Shown here: one piece after another, positions 1 to 5,759 of the stretch | How the letters are laid out: each line of letters begins with the position of its first letter | Position numbering within the stretch: position 1 is the stretch's first letter | Assembly: GCA_007118045.1 (NCBI GenBank) | Contig: SKTG01000428.1 | Span: forward strand, 1-11,145 | Direction of reading: 5' to 3' | Length of the DNA stretch: 11,145 nucleotides | DNA from: Nitriliruptoraceae bacterium | Lineage (GTDB): Bacteria; Actinomycetota; Nitriliruptoria; Nitriliruptorales; Nitriliruptoraceae | Notes under the pieces: generated by a model | The model's database searches: none | Told to the model about the DNA's origin: nothing | The model's input: the letters and a program-made list of their open reading frames with translations, nothing else | Position numbers and translations under genes: made by a program

Positions 1-140
1 ACCGGGGGACCGCTGGTCAGGTCGGTCCGGGCGAGACCCTGGTCTTCGTGGTGGACCTGCTCGACCTGCGCGACCCCGCCGACCCCGCCGATCCCGCCGA
101 TCCCGTCGATCCCGACGATCCCGACGATCCCGACGAGTGA
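1..140 (+). CDS. C-terminal end of a probable FKBP-type peptidyl-prolyl cis-trans isomerase (5' truncated by window edge)
   Basis: The frame whose first full codon is at position 3 reads through to a TGA at 138-140. Its visible start contains GPGETLVFVVDLLDL, which matches the last beta strand of FKBP domains (the usual form is P-P-x-x-T-L-V-F-V-V-D-L-L-D-V). FKBPs catalyse proline cis-trans isomerisation and help protein folding; many actinobacterial ones are secreted or lipid-anchored, but the N-terminus that would show this is missing. The domain is followed at once by an acidic tail of seven DPx triplets and a final Glu. The stop codon lies 10 bases before the next gene's GTG and overlaps its ribosome binding site, so the two are probably cotranscribed. 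The assignment rests on about 20 residues of fold-typical sequence, so family is likely but not certain. Confidence 0.6.
   Translation, partial: RGTAGQVGPGETLVFVVDLLDLRDPADPADPADPVDPDDPDDPDE
72..134 (+). repeat. Tandem 9-base repeat, 7 units, coding for a (Asp-Pro-x)7 tail
   Basis: Seven in-frame 9-base units follow each other without interruption: gaccccgcc twice, gatcccgcc once, gatcccgtc once, gatcccgac three times. They encode DPA DPA DPA DPV DPD DPD DPD. The ordered drift from the first unit type to the last fits stepwise duplication by replication slippage. The product would be an extended acidic Pro-rich C-terminal tail on the FKBP-like protein; its function is unknown. Confidence 0.9.
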
Positions 141-150
141 GGAACGCCCC

Positions 151-678
151 GTGAGCGCCGACGCGTCCGCCACCGATCCACCGCTGCACCCGGCCCTGGA
201 GGCGTTGAGGCCCCTGCTCGGGACCTTCGAGGGCGGGGGTCACGGCGACTACCCGACGATCGACGCGTTCGACTACCACGAACGGGTCACGATCGGACAC
301 CGCGGGACCCCCGTGCTCGGCTACGAGCAGCGCACCTGGCACCCGCTGCGGGGCACCGCCATGCACGGCGAGAGCGGCTACCTGCGTCCGGCGGGCGAGG
401 GCCGCGTCGAGGTGATGCTGGCGCACGTCTTCGGCGTCACCGAGCTGCTCGAGGGTGACTACGAGCTGGGCGCCGACGGCGGCGTCACCCTCCGTCTGTC
501 GAGCACCACGATCGGACTGGCTGCCACCGCCAAGGACGTGCGTTCCGTCCGCCGCGAGCTGCGCTTCGATCGCGTTGGCCTCGGCTACGACGTGTGGATG
601 GCGCACGCGGACGTGCCGGAGACCCACCACCTCGCCGCCGTGCTCCACCGGACCGGCCCGACGGGAGCCAGCTCCTGA
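151..678 (+). CDS. Nitrobindin-like heme-binding beta-barrel protein (DUF1794/THAP4-like, putative peroxynitrite isomerase)
   Basis: This 175-residue cytosolic protein has the marks of bacterial nitrobindins: an N-terminal HPALEALRPLLGTFEGGGHGDYPTI segment (residues 13-37), equivalent to the family's LLGTWxGxGxGxYPTI signature although Trp is replaced by Phe26; an E-R-V-T-I strand; and a C-terminal HHLAAVLHR segment (residues 159-167) where the family's heme-ligating histidine lies. The length is close to that of known single-domain members. Nitrobindins bind heme b in a ten-stranded barrel, bind NO, and isomerise peroxynitrite to nitrate. The GTG start at 151 is preceded by GAGG at 139-142 with 8 bases of spacing, and that site overlaps the preceding stop codon, which suggests translational coupling. 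The stop at 676-678 abuts or overlaps the start region of the TauE-type gene. Which His is the ligand is inferred, not seen directly. Confidence 0.85.
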   Translation: MSADASATDPPLHPALEALRPLLGTFEGGGHGDYPTIDAFDYHERVTIGHRGTPVLGYEQRTWHPLRGTAMHGESGYLRPAGEGRVEVMLAHVFGVTELLEGDYELGADGGVTLRLSSTTIGLAATAKDVRSVRRELRFDRVGLGYDVWMAHADVPETHHLAAVLHRTGPTGASS

Positions 679-692
679 CCGGTCTGGAGATC

Positions 693-1421
693 GTGATCGC
701 GCTGGGGGTCGGCCTGCTGGTCGGCCTGCTCGTCGGGCTGCTCGGTGTCGGCGGCTCGATCGTCACCGTCCCCGCGCTCATGCTGCTGCTCGGGTTGACG
801 GCCACGCAGGCGACCGGGACCTCGCTGGTGGTGGTCGCGATCGTCTCCCTGGCCGGGTTGGTCGTCCACGCCCGCCACGAGCGCGTCGACTGGCGTTCCG
901 GGCTGGGCTTCGCGGCCACCGGCGTGCCGGCGGCGGTGGTGGGCGGCTACCTGTCCGTCCTGCTCTCCGACCTGGTCCTGACGCTCGTCCTGATCGTCCT
1001 GTTGGTGGGGACGGCGGCCTGGTCGTGGTGGGGACCGACGCCGGCCCCGACGCAAGCACCCGTCTCGTGGCGACGGGTCGTCCCGGCCGGTACGGGGGTC
1101 GGGCTGCTCACCGGCATGCTCGGTGTCGGGGGAGGCTTCGTCGTCATCCCGGGCCTGGTCGGGCTGATCGGGCTGTCGCTGCCCGTGGCCGTCGGCACGT
1201 CGCAGGTGGTGCTCATCGCCAACGCCCTGGCCGGTCTGGCGGGACGCGTCGGCGCCGGCACGGTGGCATGGGCCGTGGGATCGGCGTTCGCCGCCGGCGG
1301 GGCCGTTGGTGCCGTCGTCTCCTCCCGGCTGGTCGGGCGGATCGAACCGCGACGCCTGACGAGCCTGTTCGCCGCCGTGCTCGTCCTGGTGGCCGTCGCG
1401 CTCGTCGTGGACCTGCTCTGA
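693..1421 (+). CDS. TauE/SafE-family membrane permease (putative sulfite/sulfoacetate-type anion exporter)
   Basis: From the GTG at 693 this is a 242-residue, almost wholly hydrophobic protein with about eight predicted membrane segments. It shows the internal two-fold repeat typical of TauE/SafE (formerly DUF81): GLLGVGGSIVTVPALMLLLGL begins near residue 15 and its partner GMLGVGGGFVVIPGLVGLIGL begins at residue 141. Characterised relatives export sulfite, sulfoacetate or other small organosulfonates across the inner membrane, but the substrate here cannot be read from sequence. The start is uncertain. An ATG at 594 in the same frame would add an Arg/Pro-rich stretch that is an out-of-frame reading of the upstream gene, so it is rejected. 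A CTG at 675, overlapping the nitrobindin stop as CTGA and sitting 7 bases after GGGAG (663-667), is a serious alternative, since the GGAG before 693 is only 3 bases away. The gene is probably translated from the same mRNA as its upstream neighbours. Confidence 0.85.
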   Translation: MIALGVGLLVGLLVGLLGVGGSIVTVPALMLLLGLTATQATGTSLVVVAIVSLAGLVVHARHERVDWRSGLGFAATGVPAAVVGGYLSVLLSDLVLTLVLIVLLVGTAAWSWWGPTPAPTQAPVSWRRVVPAGTGVGLLTGMLGVGGGFVVIPGLVGLIGLSLPVAVGTSQVVLIANALAGLAGRVGAGTVAWAVGSAFAAGGAVGAVVSSRLVGRIEPRRLTSLFAAVLVLVAVALVVDLL

Positions 1422-1450
1422 GGTCGACCACGTCTCCGCGCCGTCGCTCG

Positions 1451-1456
1451 TACGCT
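1451..1456 (+). promoter_or_regulatory. Candidate -10 hexamer (TACGCT) for the FAD oxidoreductase gene
   Basis: The 75-base gap between the TauE-type stop and the next start holds TACGCT, which fits the TANNNT form common for primary sigma factors in actinobacteria. It would start transcription near 1463, leaving a short leader with the GAGGAGG site. The nearest -35-like string, TCGACC at 1424-1429, is 21 bases away, longer than optimal, so this is a weak candidate. Confidence 0.25.
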
Positions 1457-1484
1457 GCGTCCGGTCGGAACCGCCCCGACCGTC

Positions 1485-1491
1485 GAGGAGG
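1485..1491 (+). promoter_or_regulatory. Strong ribosome binding site (GAGGAGG) setting the GTG start at 1497
   Basis: GAGGAGG lies 5 bases before the GTG at 1497. The nearby ATG at 1492 is in another frame. This site decides the start of the FAD oxidoreductase. Confidence 0.75.
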
Positions 1492-1496
1492 ATGTC

Positions 1497-2873
1497 GTGC
1501 CGGAACGACTGATCGTGGTCGGTGGCGACGCCGCGGGCATGAGCGCGGCGTCGCAGGCGCGCCGGCGGCGCGGTGCCGACGACCTGGAGATCGTGGCGTT
1601 CGAACGCGGTTCGTTCACCGCCTACTCCGCCTGTGGCATCCCCTACTGGGTCGCCGGGGTGGTCGACGACCGCGACGACCTGATCGCCCGCCGGCCGGAG
1701 GAGTTCCGCGAGAAGCAGGACATCGACGTGCGGCTGCGCCACGAGGTGGTGGGTATCGACCCCCAGGACGGCAGCGTCACCGTCCGCGATCTCGCGGACG
1801 GTGGCGAGCAGCGCCACGGCTACGACCAGCTCATGATCGCCACGGGGGCGATCCCGGTGCGCCCACCGATCGAGGGCATCGAGGCGGACGGGGTGCTCGG
1901 CGTCCAGACCCTCGGAGACGGGCAACGGGTGCTCGACGCGCTGGCCGCGCGCCAACCGCGGCGGGCCGTGGTCGTCGGCGCGGGCTACATCGGGCTGGAG
2001 ATGGCCGAGGCGATGGTCCAGCTGGGCATCGAGGTGACGGTGGTCGCGCGTGGCCTCCGGCCGATGGAGACGATGGACGCGGACATGGGCGAGCGGATCG
2101 CCGACGCCATGCGGGGGATGGGCATCGAACTGCACCTCGACGTCGAGGTGACCGGTATCGAGGTCGGTTCGGACGGGTGGGTCACGGGCGTGGTCACGTC
2201 CGAGGCCGAGCACCCGTGCGAGCTGGTGGTGCTCGGCACCGGAACCCGACCCAACGGCGACCTCGCCGCCGAGGCCGGTATCCCGACGGGCGCGCAGGGT
2301 GGCGTCGAGACGGACCAGCGGCAGCGCAGTCCCGTGGCCGGGGTCTGGGCCGCCGGTGACTGCACCCAGGTCTTCCACCGGGTGGCACGACGGCCCACCG
2401 CGATCGCCCTCGGCACGATCGCGAACAAGCAGGGCCGCGTCGCCGGCATCAACCTCGGTGGTGGCTACGCGACCTTCCCCGGTGTCCTCGGGACGGCGGT
2501 CACCAAGATCTGCGGGTTGGAGATCGCCCGGACCGGTCTCGGCGAGGACGAGGCCAGGGAGGTGGGCTTCGAGCCGGTGTGCGCCACCGTCGCGTCGACC
2601 ACCCGGGCGCACTACTACCCCGACGCGGCCTGGGCGACCGTGAAGGTCGTCGCCGAGCGTGAGAGCGGTCGGCTCCTCGGCGCCCAGATCGTCAGCGAGG
2701 AGGGCGGCGCCAAGCGGATCGACGTGTTCGCCATGGCGTTGTGGCAGGGCATCATGGTCCAGGACCTGCTCAACGTCGACCTCTCGTACGCGCCCCCCTT
2801 CTCGCCGGTGTGGGATCCCGTCCTGATCGCGGCACGCAAGGCGTGGGACGCCGTGGAGGCCGATCGCGGATGA
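1497..2873 (+). CDS. CoA-disulfide reductase-like FAD/NAD(P)-dependent oxidoreductase
   Basis: This 458-residue flavoprotein has the CoA-disulfide/persulfide reductase layout. Its FAD-binding Rossmann motif is VVGGDAAGMSAA (residues 7-18). The single redox cysteine C46 lies in YSACGIPYWVAG, the family's SFxxCxxPY position, instead of the CxxxxC pair of glutathione or lipoamide reductases. The ATG-type motif is IATGA (114-118), the NAD(P)H Rossmann motif is GAGYIGLEMAE (161-171), and the second FAD contact is AAGDC (285-289). The C-terminal dimerisation domain ends with SYAPPFSPVWDPV, holding the conserved tyrosine (Y431) that in CoA-disulfide reductases lies near the active site of the partner subunit. 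Relatives reduce CoA disulfide, CoA persulfide, polysulfide or O2 with NAD(P)H. There is no C-terminal rhodanese domain, so it is the short form. The physiological substrate is not determined; a thiol or persulfide is an inference that the upstream TauE-type gene mildly supports. The GTG start follows a GAGGAGG site. Confidence 0.85.
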   Translation: MPERLIVVGGDAAGMSAASQARRRRGADDLEIVAFERGSFTAYSACGIPYWVAGVVDDRDDLIARRPEEFREKQDIDVRLRHEVVGIDPQDGSVTVRDLADGGEQRHGYDQLMIATGAIPVRPPIEGIEADGVLGVQTLGDGQRVLDALAARQPRRAVVVGAGYIGLEMAEAMVQLGIEVTVVARGLRPMETMDADMGERIADAMRGMGIELHLDVEVTGIEVGSDGWVTGVVTSEAEHPCELVVLGTGTRPNGDLAAEAGIPTGAQGGVETDQRQRSPVAGVWAAGDCTQVFHRVARRPTAIALGTIANKQGRVAGINLGGGYATFPGVLGTAVTKICGLEIARTGLGEDEAREVGFEPVCATVASTTRAHYYPDAAWATVKVVAERESGRLLGAQIVSEEGGAKRIDVFAMALWQGIMVQDLLNVDLSYAPPFSPVWDPVLIAARKAWDAVEADRG

Positions 2874-2904
2874 GCCGTGGGGTCAGCCGAGGGGAGGGAG
2901 CCTG

Positions 2905-3066
2905 ATGGCCAGGATCGTCCCGGTCGTGCTGCTCGGGCTGCTCGTCGTCCTCGTGTCGCCCGTGTGGCCGTGGTCGCGCGGGTGGGGCTGGTCGCCGACC
3001 GGCATCCTGGGGATGGGGCTGGTCACGCTCGTGCTCTTCCAGTTCTTGGCGATCGTCCCGGATTGA
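2905..3066 (+). CDS. Small DUF3309-like membrane peptide (53 aa)
   Basis: ATG at 2905 to TGA at 3064-3066 gives 53 residues: a hydrophobic N-terminal helix (VPVVLLGLLVVLV, residues 5-17), a central WPWSRGWGWSPTGILG (21-36), and a second hydrophobic helix (MGLVTLVLFQFLAIV, 37-51). The W-P-x-S-R-G-W-G-x-x-P-x-G-x-L-G core is the hallmark of DUF3309, a family of roughly 50-residue two-helix bacterial membrane peptides of unknown function. A purine-rich GGGGAGGGAG site at 2891-2900 ends 4 bases before the start. The gene begins 31 bases after the FAD oxidoreductase stop and probably shares its transcript. It converges on the minus-strand HhH-GPD gene with 6 bases between the stops. Its size makes it easy for gene callers to miss. 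Family recognition is from the motif; function is unknown. Confidence 0.8.
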   Translation: MARIVPVVLLGLLVVLVSPVWPWSRGWGWSPTGILGMGLVTLVLFQFLAIVPD

Positions 3067-3072
3067 CGCTCG

Positions 3073-3639
3073 TCAGGCCCTCGCCTCGGCCTTGCGGGCC
3101 TGCTTCCAGGCCCGGACCTCCGCGAGGCTGGCCTCGTCCGTGACGTCGGCGATCGAGCGGTGCCCCGGCTCGCCGTACTCGCCCGCCGCACGCCGCCAAC
3201 CGTCGGGTGTCACCCCGCACTGCTTGCCGAGCAGCGCCACGAAGATGCGGGCCTTCTGGTCGCCGAAGCCAGGCAACGCAGTGAGGCGGCGGCGGAGCTC
3301 GTCGCCCGTCTCCACGTCGGCCCAGACGGCGGCCGCGTCACCGTCGTGCTCCTCGAGCAGTTGCCGCGCGAGCGCGTGCACCCGCTTGGCCATCGCGCCC
3401 GGGTAGCGGTGCAGCGCCGGCTTCTCCCGGAACCGCGCCTCGAGCTCGTCGAGCTCGGTGGCGGCGACCGTCGCGGGGGTCAGGTCGCCGTCGAGGCGCC
3501 CCGCCAACCGCGCCGGGCCGGCGAAGGCCACCTCCATCGCGATCTGCTGGTCCAGCAGCATGCCGACCAGCAGGGCGAACGGGTTGTCGGACAGCAGCCG
3601 GTCGGCGTCGGGATCACCCGTCAGGGTCAGGGTCGGCAT
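3073..3639 (-). CDS. HhH-GPD family DNA base-excision repair-like protein (small actinobacterial type)
   Basis: The 188-residue product starts at the ATG whose top base is 3639, preceded by GGAG with 5 bases of spacing. Further upstream in-frame codons would run into the PBP gene and read as an Arg-rich shadow. The N-terminal part contains NPFALLVGMLLDQQIAMEVAF (residues 19-39), typical of the first glycosylase helices. The helix-hairpin-helix is LPGFGDQKARIFVALLGKQ (122-140), followed by GVTPDGW with D146. D146 lies at the same offset from the HhH as the catalytic Asp of endonuclease III. The position of the endonuclease III lyase lysine is Gln128, with a Lys one residue later. No four-cysteine iron-sulfur motif is present; only C141 occurs in the second half. 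This fits the uncharacterised HhH-GPD family common in actinobacteria (TIGR03252). Role in DNA repair is inferred; substrate is unknown. It lies 31 bases after the PBP stop, probably in the same transcript. Confidence 0.85.
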   Translation of the reverse strand: MPTLTLTGDPDADRLLSDNPFALLVGMLLDQQIAMEVAFAGPARLAGRLDGDLTPATVAATELDELEARFREKPALHRYPGAMAKRVHALARQLLEEHDGDAAAVWADVETGDELRRRLTALPGFGDQKARIFVALLGKQCGVTPDGWRRAAGEYGEPGHRSIADVTDEASLAEVRAWKQARKAEARA

Positions 3640-3670
3640 CGGTGCTCCAGCGGCTCGGTGCGTACGGTGC

Positions 3671-5719
3671 TCACGGCGTGTCCTCCTCCTCGTCGGCGTC
3701 CCGGACCTCGACCTCCGCTTCCTCGGCGGCTTCCTCGGCCGCCTCCTGCAGGGCCTCCTCGTCGACCTCGTCCTCGGTCGGCTCGGCGGGGTCGACGCCG
3801 TCCTCGCCGAGCTCCACCAGTTGGGTGACGAGCTCCGCGGCCAGCGGTGCGGCCGCCTCGCTGCCGTCCCCACCCTCCTCGACGAGGATCGCGAAGCCGA
3901 GGCTCTCCCACGTCCCGATGAACCACGCGTGCTCGACGTCGCCCGCCTGTGCGGTGCCGGTCTTGCCGCCGATCGCCTCGTCGTCGACGGCGGCGGCCTC
4001 GCCCGTCCCGTCCTCGACGGCGGTCAGCATCAGCTCCCGCAGCAGCTCGGGCGTCCCCGTGGCCAGGGGCCGCGACTCGGCGGGGCCGTCGTCGACGAGC
4101 AGGTAGGGCTGGTGCCAGGCGCCCCCGACGATGGCGGCGGCGACGCTGGCGAGATGGAGCGGCGAGGCCTCGACGCGAGCCTGACCGAACGCGGCTGCCC
4201 CCTCCTCGGCGGCGTCCCCGGGTGTGGGGAACGACCCGCCCGACGCCGTCAGCGGGACGAGCGGGTCGACGTCGAACCCGAACCGTTCCGACGCCTCGAC
4301 GAGCGCCTCCGCGCCGAGCTCGGCGCCGAGCTGCGCGAACGTGGTGTTGCAGGACTCGGCGAACGCCCGGTCGAACGTCGTGGTCCCGAGGTCGCGGTCC
4401 CCGGCGTTGGGGACCCGCAGGCCGCCGACGGTGGTCTCGGCCGGACAGGACACCTCGTCGTCGAGCTCCGCACCGGCTTCGAGCGCGGCTTCCGCGGTGA
4501 CCAGCTTGAAGGTGGAGCCGGGTGGGTACATGCCGGAGAACGCCCGGTTGAAGCCGCCGAGGGGCCGGCTCGCGCTGCCGCGGATCGCCCCGTCCTGGCC
4601 GTCGACCACCACGATGGCTCCCGCCTCGTCCTCGAGGTCGCCGAGCGTGTTCTCGATGGCGCGCTGCACGCGGACGTCGAGCGTGGTGTGGACCGGTTCC
4701 GAGGGATCGGCCTGCACCTCGGTGATCGTGTGGGCGAGCTCGTCGTCGTCCGCCTCCAGGTCCCGGAGCCCGACCCGGAGCACCTCGCTGCCCACGAGCT
4801 GGTCCTCGAGGACCGCCTCGAGGCCGAACTGCCCGATCCGGTCGTCGGGCTCGAGCTCCTCGCGTTCCTCGAGCTGCTCGGCCGTCGGGACGCTGACGCG
4901 GCCCACGACGTGCTCCGCGAACCCCGCGTCGAGCAGGACCCGGGCGCGGTCGTCCGAACGCGGCGGGTCGATGCCGGGGGTGCGACGCAGCTGTCGCCAG
5001 GCGAGGTCGGCCCGCGCTCGACTGACGGTGACGACCGGGTAGAACCAGTCCTCGTTGAGGTCGCCCGAGAGCTGGCGTTCGGCGGTGTCCTCCGAGCCCG
5101 GCAACGCCTCGCCGAACGCCTCGACGACGTCGTCGGCGTCCTCGACGAACTGGGGGACGAAGCCAAGCGTGGCGGCCTCGCCACCCGCCAGTGGCGTCTC
5201 GTCGACGGCGAGCACGGGCTCGCGTTCGAGCGTCTCGGAGGTGGTGGCGAAGCCCCAGGAGGGACGCAGCTCGGGATGCAGCGCGGCGAGCGACCAGTCG
5301 ACCCCCCAGCGGCTCCGTTCGCGGATGACCTCGAGCTCGGTCTCCCAGCGCACCGGTTCGTCGAGCTCCTCGAGCTCGAGGCCGATCGTGACCGGGACGA
5401 CGGCACGGCCCTCGTCCGGCTCGCGCAGCCGGCCGGGCTCGATGTCGATCGACGTCGGGTCGAGGGCCTCGATCAGCTGCTCGTGTCGCTCCTCGAAGTC
5501 GTCGGGGGCGTCACGCACGAGCGCTCTCATCGCGCCGAGGTCGCCCTCGTCCCAGGCCTCGAGGTAGGCGGTCGCGGTCTCCTCCGCGTCCTCCTGTGGG
5601 TCGTCGGCCTCGCCTCCGGCGGGGTCCAGGCTGTCGCCGAGGAACTGCCAGCCGGCGAAGCCCACCGCTCCCACGACGACCACACCGACGAGCACCGCCA
5701 GCACGTCACGGATCCGCAC
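3671..5719 (-). CDS. Penicillin-binding protein: MecA-type NTF2-like domain plus transpeptidase
   Basis: This 682-residue class B-like PBP cross-links peptidoglycan on the outer face of the membrane. A signal-anchor helix (residues about 5-28, VLAVLVGVVVVGAVGFAGW) has no lipobox cysteine. A MecA_N/NTF2-like domain follows at about 44-152, recognisable by TATAYLEAWDEGDLGAM and the RWGVDWS strand. A PBP dimerisation domain spans about 160-345, and the transpeptidase about 350-630 begins after TTLDVRVQRAIENTL. All three penicilloyl-serine motifs are intact: STFK (S402, K405), SCN (S456-N458) and KTG (K586-G588). The last roughly 45 residues are an acidic, Glu/Ala-rich, coil-like tail ending in DADEEEDTP, which is unusual for the family. 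The start is a GTG with a GGGAGGAG site 7 bases upstream. It is 40 bases downstream of the DUF4349 lipoprotein gene. Proteins with this layout include Mycobacterium tuberculosis PbpLipo and staphylococcal PBP2a; intrinsic beta-lactam resistance cannot be judged from sequence. Confidence 0.9.
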   Translation of the reverse strand: MRIRDVLAVLVGVVVVGAVGFAGWQFLGDSLDPAGGEADDPQEDAEETATAYLEAWDEGDLGAMRALVRDAPDDFEERHEQLIEALDPTSIDIEPGRLREPDEGRAVVPVTIGLELEELDEPVRWETELEVIRERSRWGVDWSLAALHPELRPSWGFATTSETLEREPVLAVDETPLAGGEAATLGFVPQFVEDADDVVEAFGEALPGSEDTAERQLSGDLNEDWFYPVVTVSRARADLAWRQLRRTPGIDPPRSDDRARVLLDAGFAEHVVGRVSVPTAEQLEEREELEPDDRIGQFGLEAVLEDQLVGSEVLRVGLRDLEADDDELAHTITEVQADPSEPVHTTLDVRVQRAIENTLGDLEDEAGAIVVVDGQDGAIRGSASRPLGGFNRAFSGMYPPGSTFKLVTAEAALEAGAELDDEVSCPAETTVGGLRVPNAGDRDLGTTTFDRAFAESCNTTFAQLGAELGAEALVEASERFGFDVDPLVPLTASGGSFPTPGDAAEEGAAAFGQARVEASPLHLASVAAAIVGGAWHQPYLLVDDGPAESRPLATGTPELLRELMLTAVEDGTGEAAAVDDEAIGGKTGTAQAGDVEHAWFIGTWESLGFAILVEEGGDGSEAAAPLAAELVTQLVELGEDGVDPAEPTEDEVDEEALQEAAEEAAEEAEVEVRDADEEEDTP

Positions 5720-5759
5720 TCACCAGCTCCTCCCGCGGTCGCCGTGGTGGTCGAACGCC

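Noticed and set aside
455..2612. Long plus- and minus-strand frames (634 and 675 codons) over the nitrobindin, TauE and FAD oxidoreductase genes
   Set aside because: They cross three recognisable genes and translate to low-complexity Arg/Gly/Asp-rich sequence without start sites or domains.
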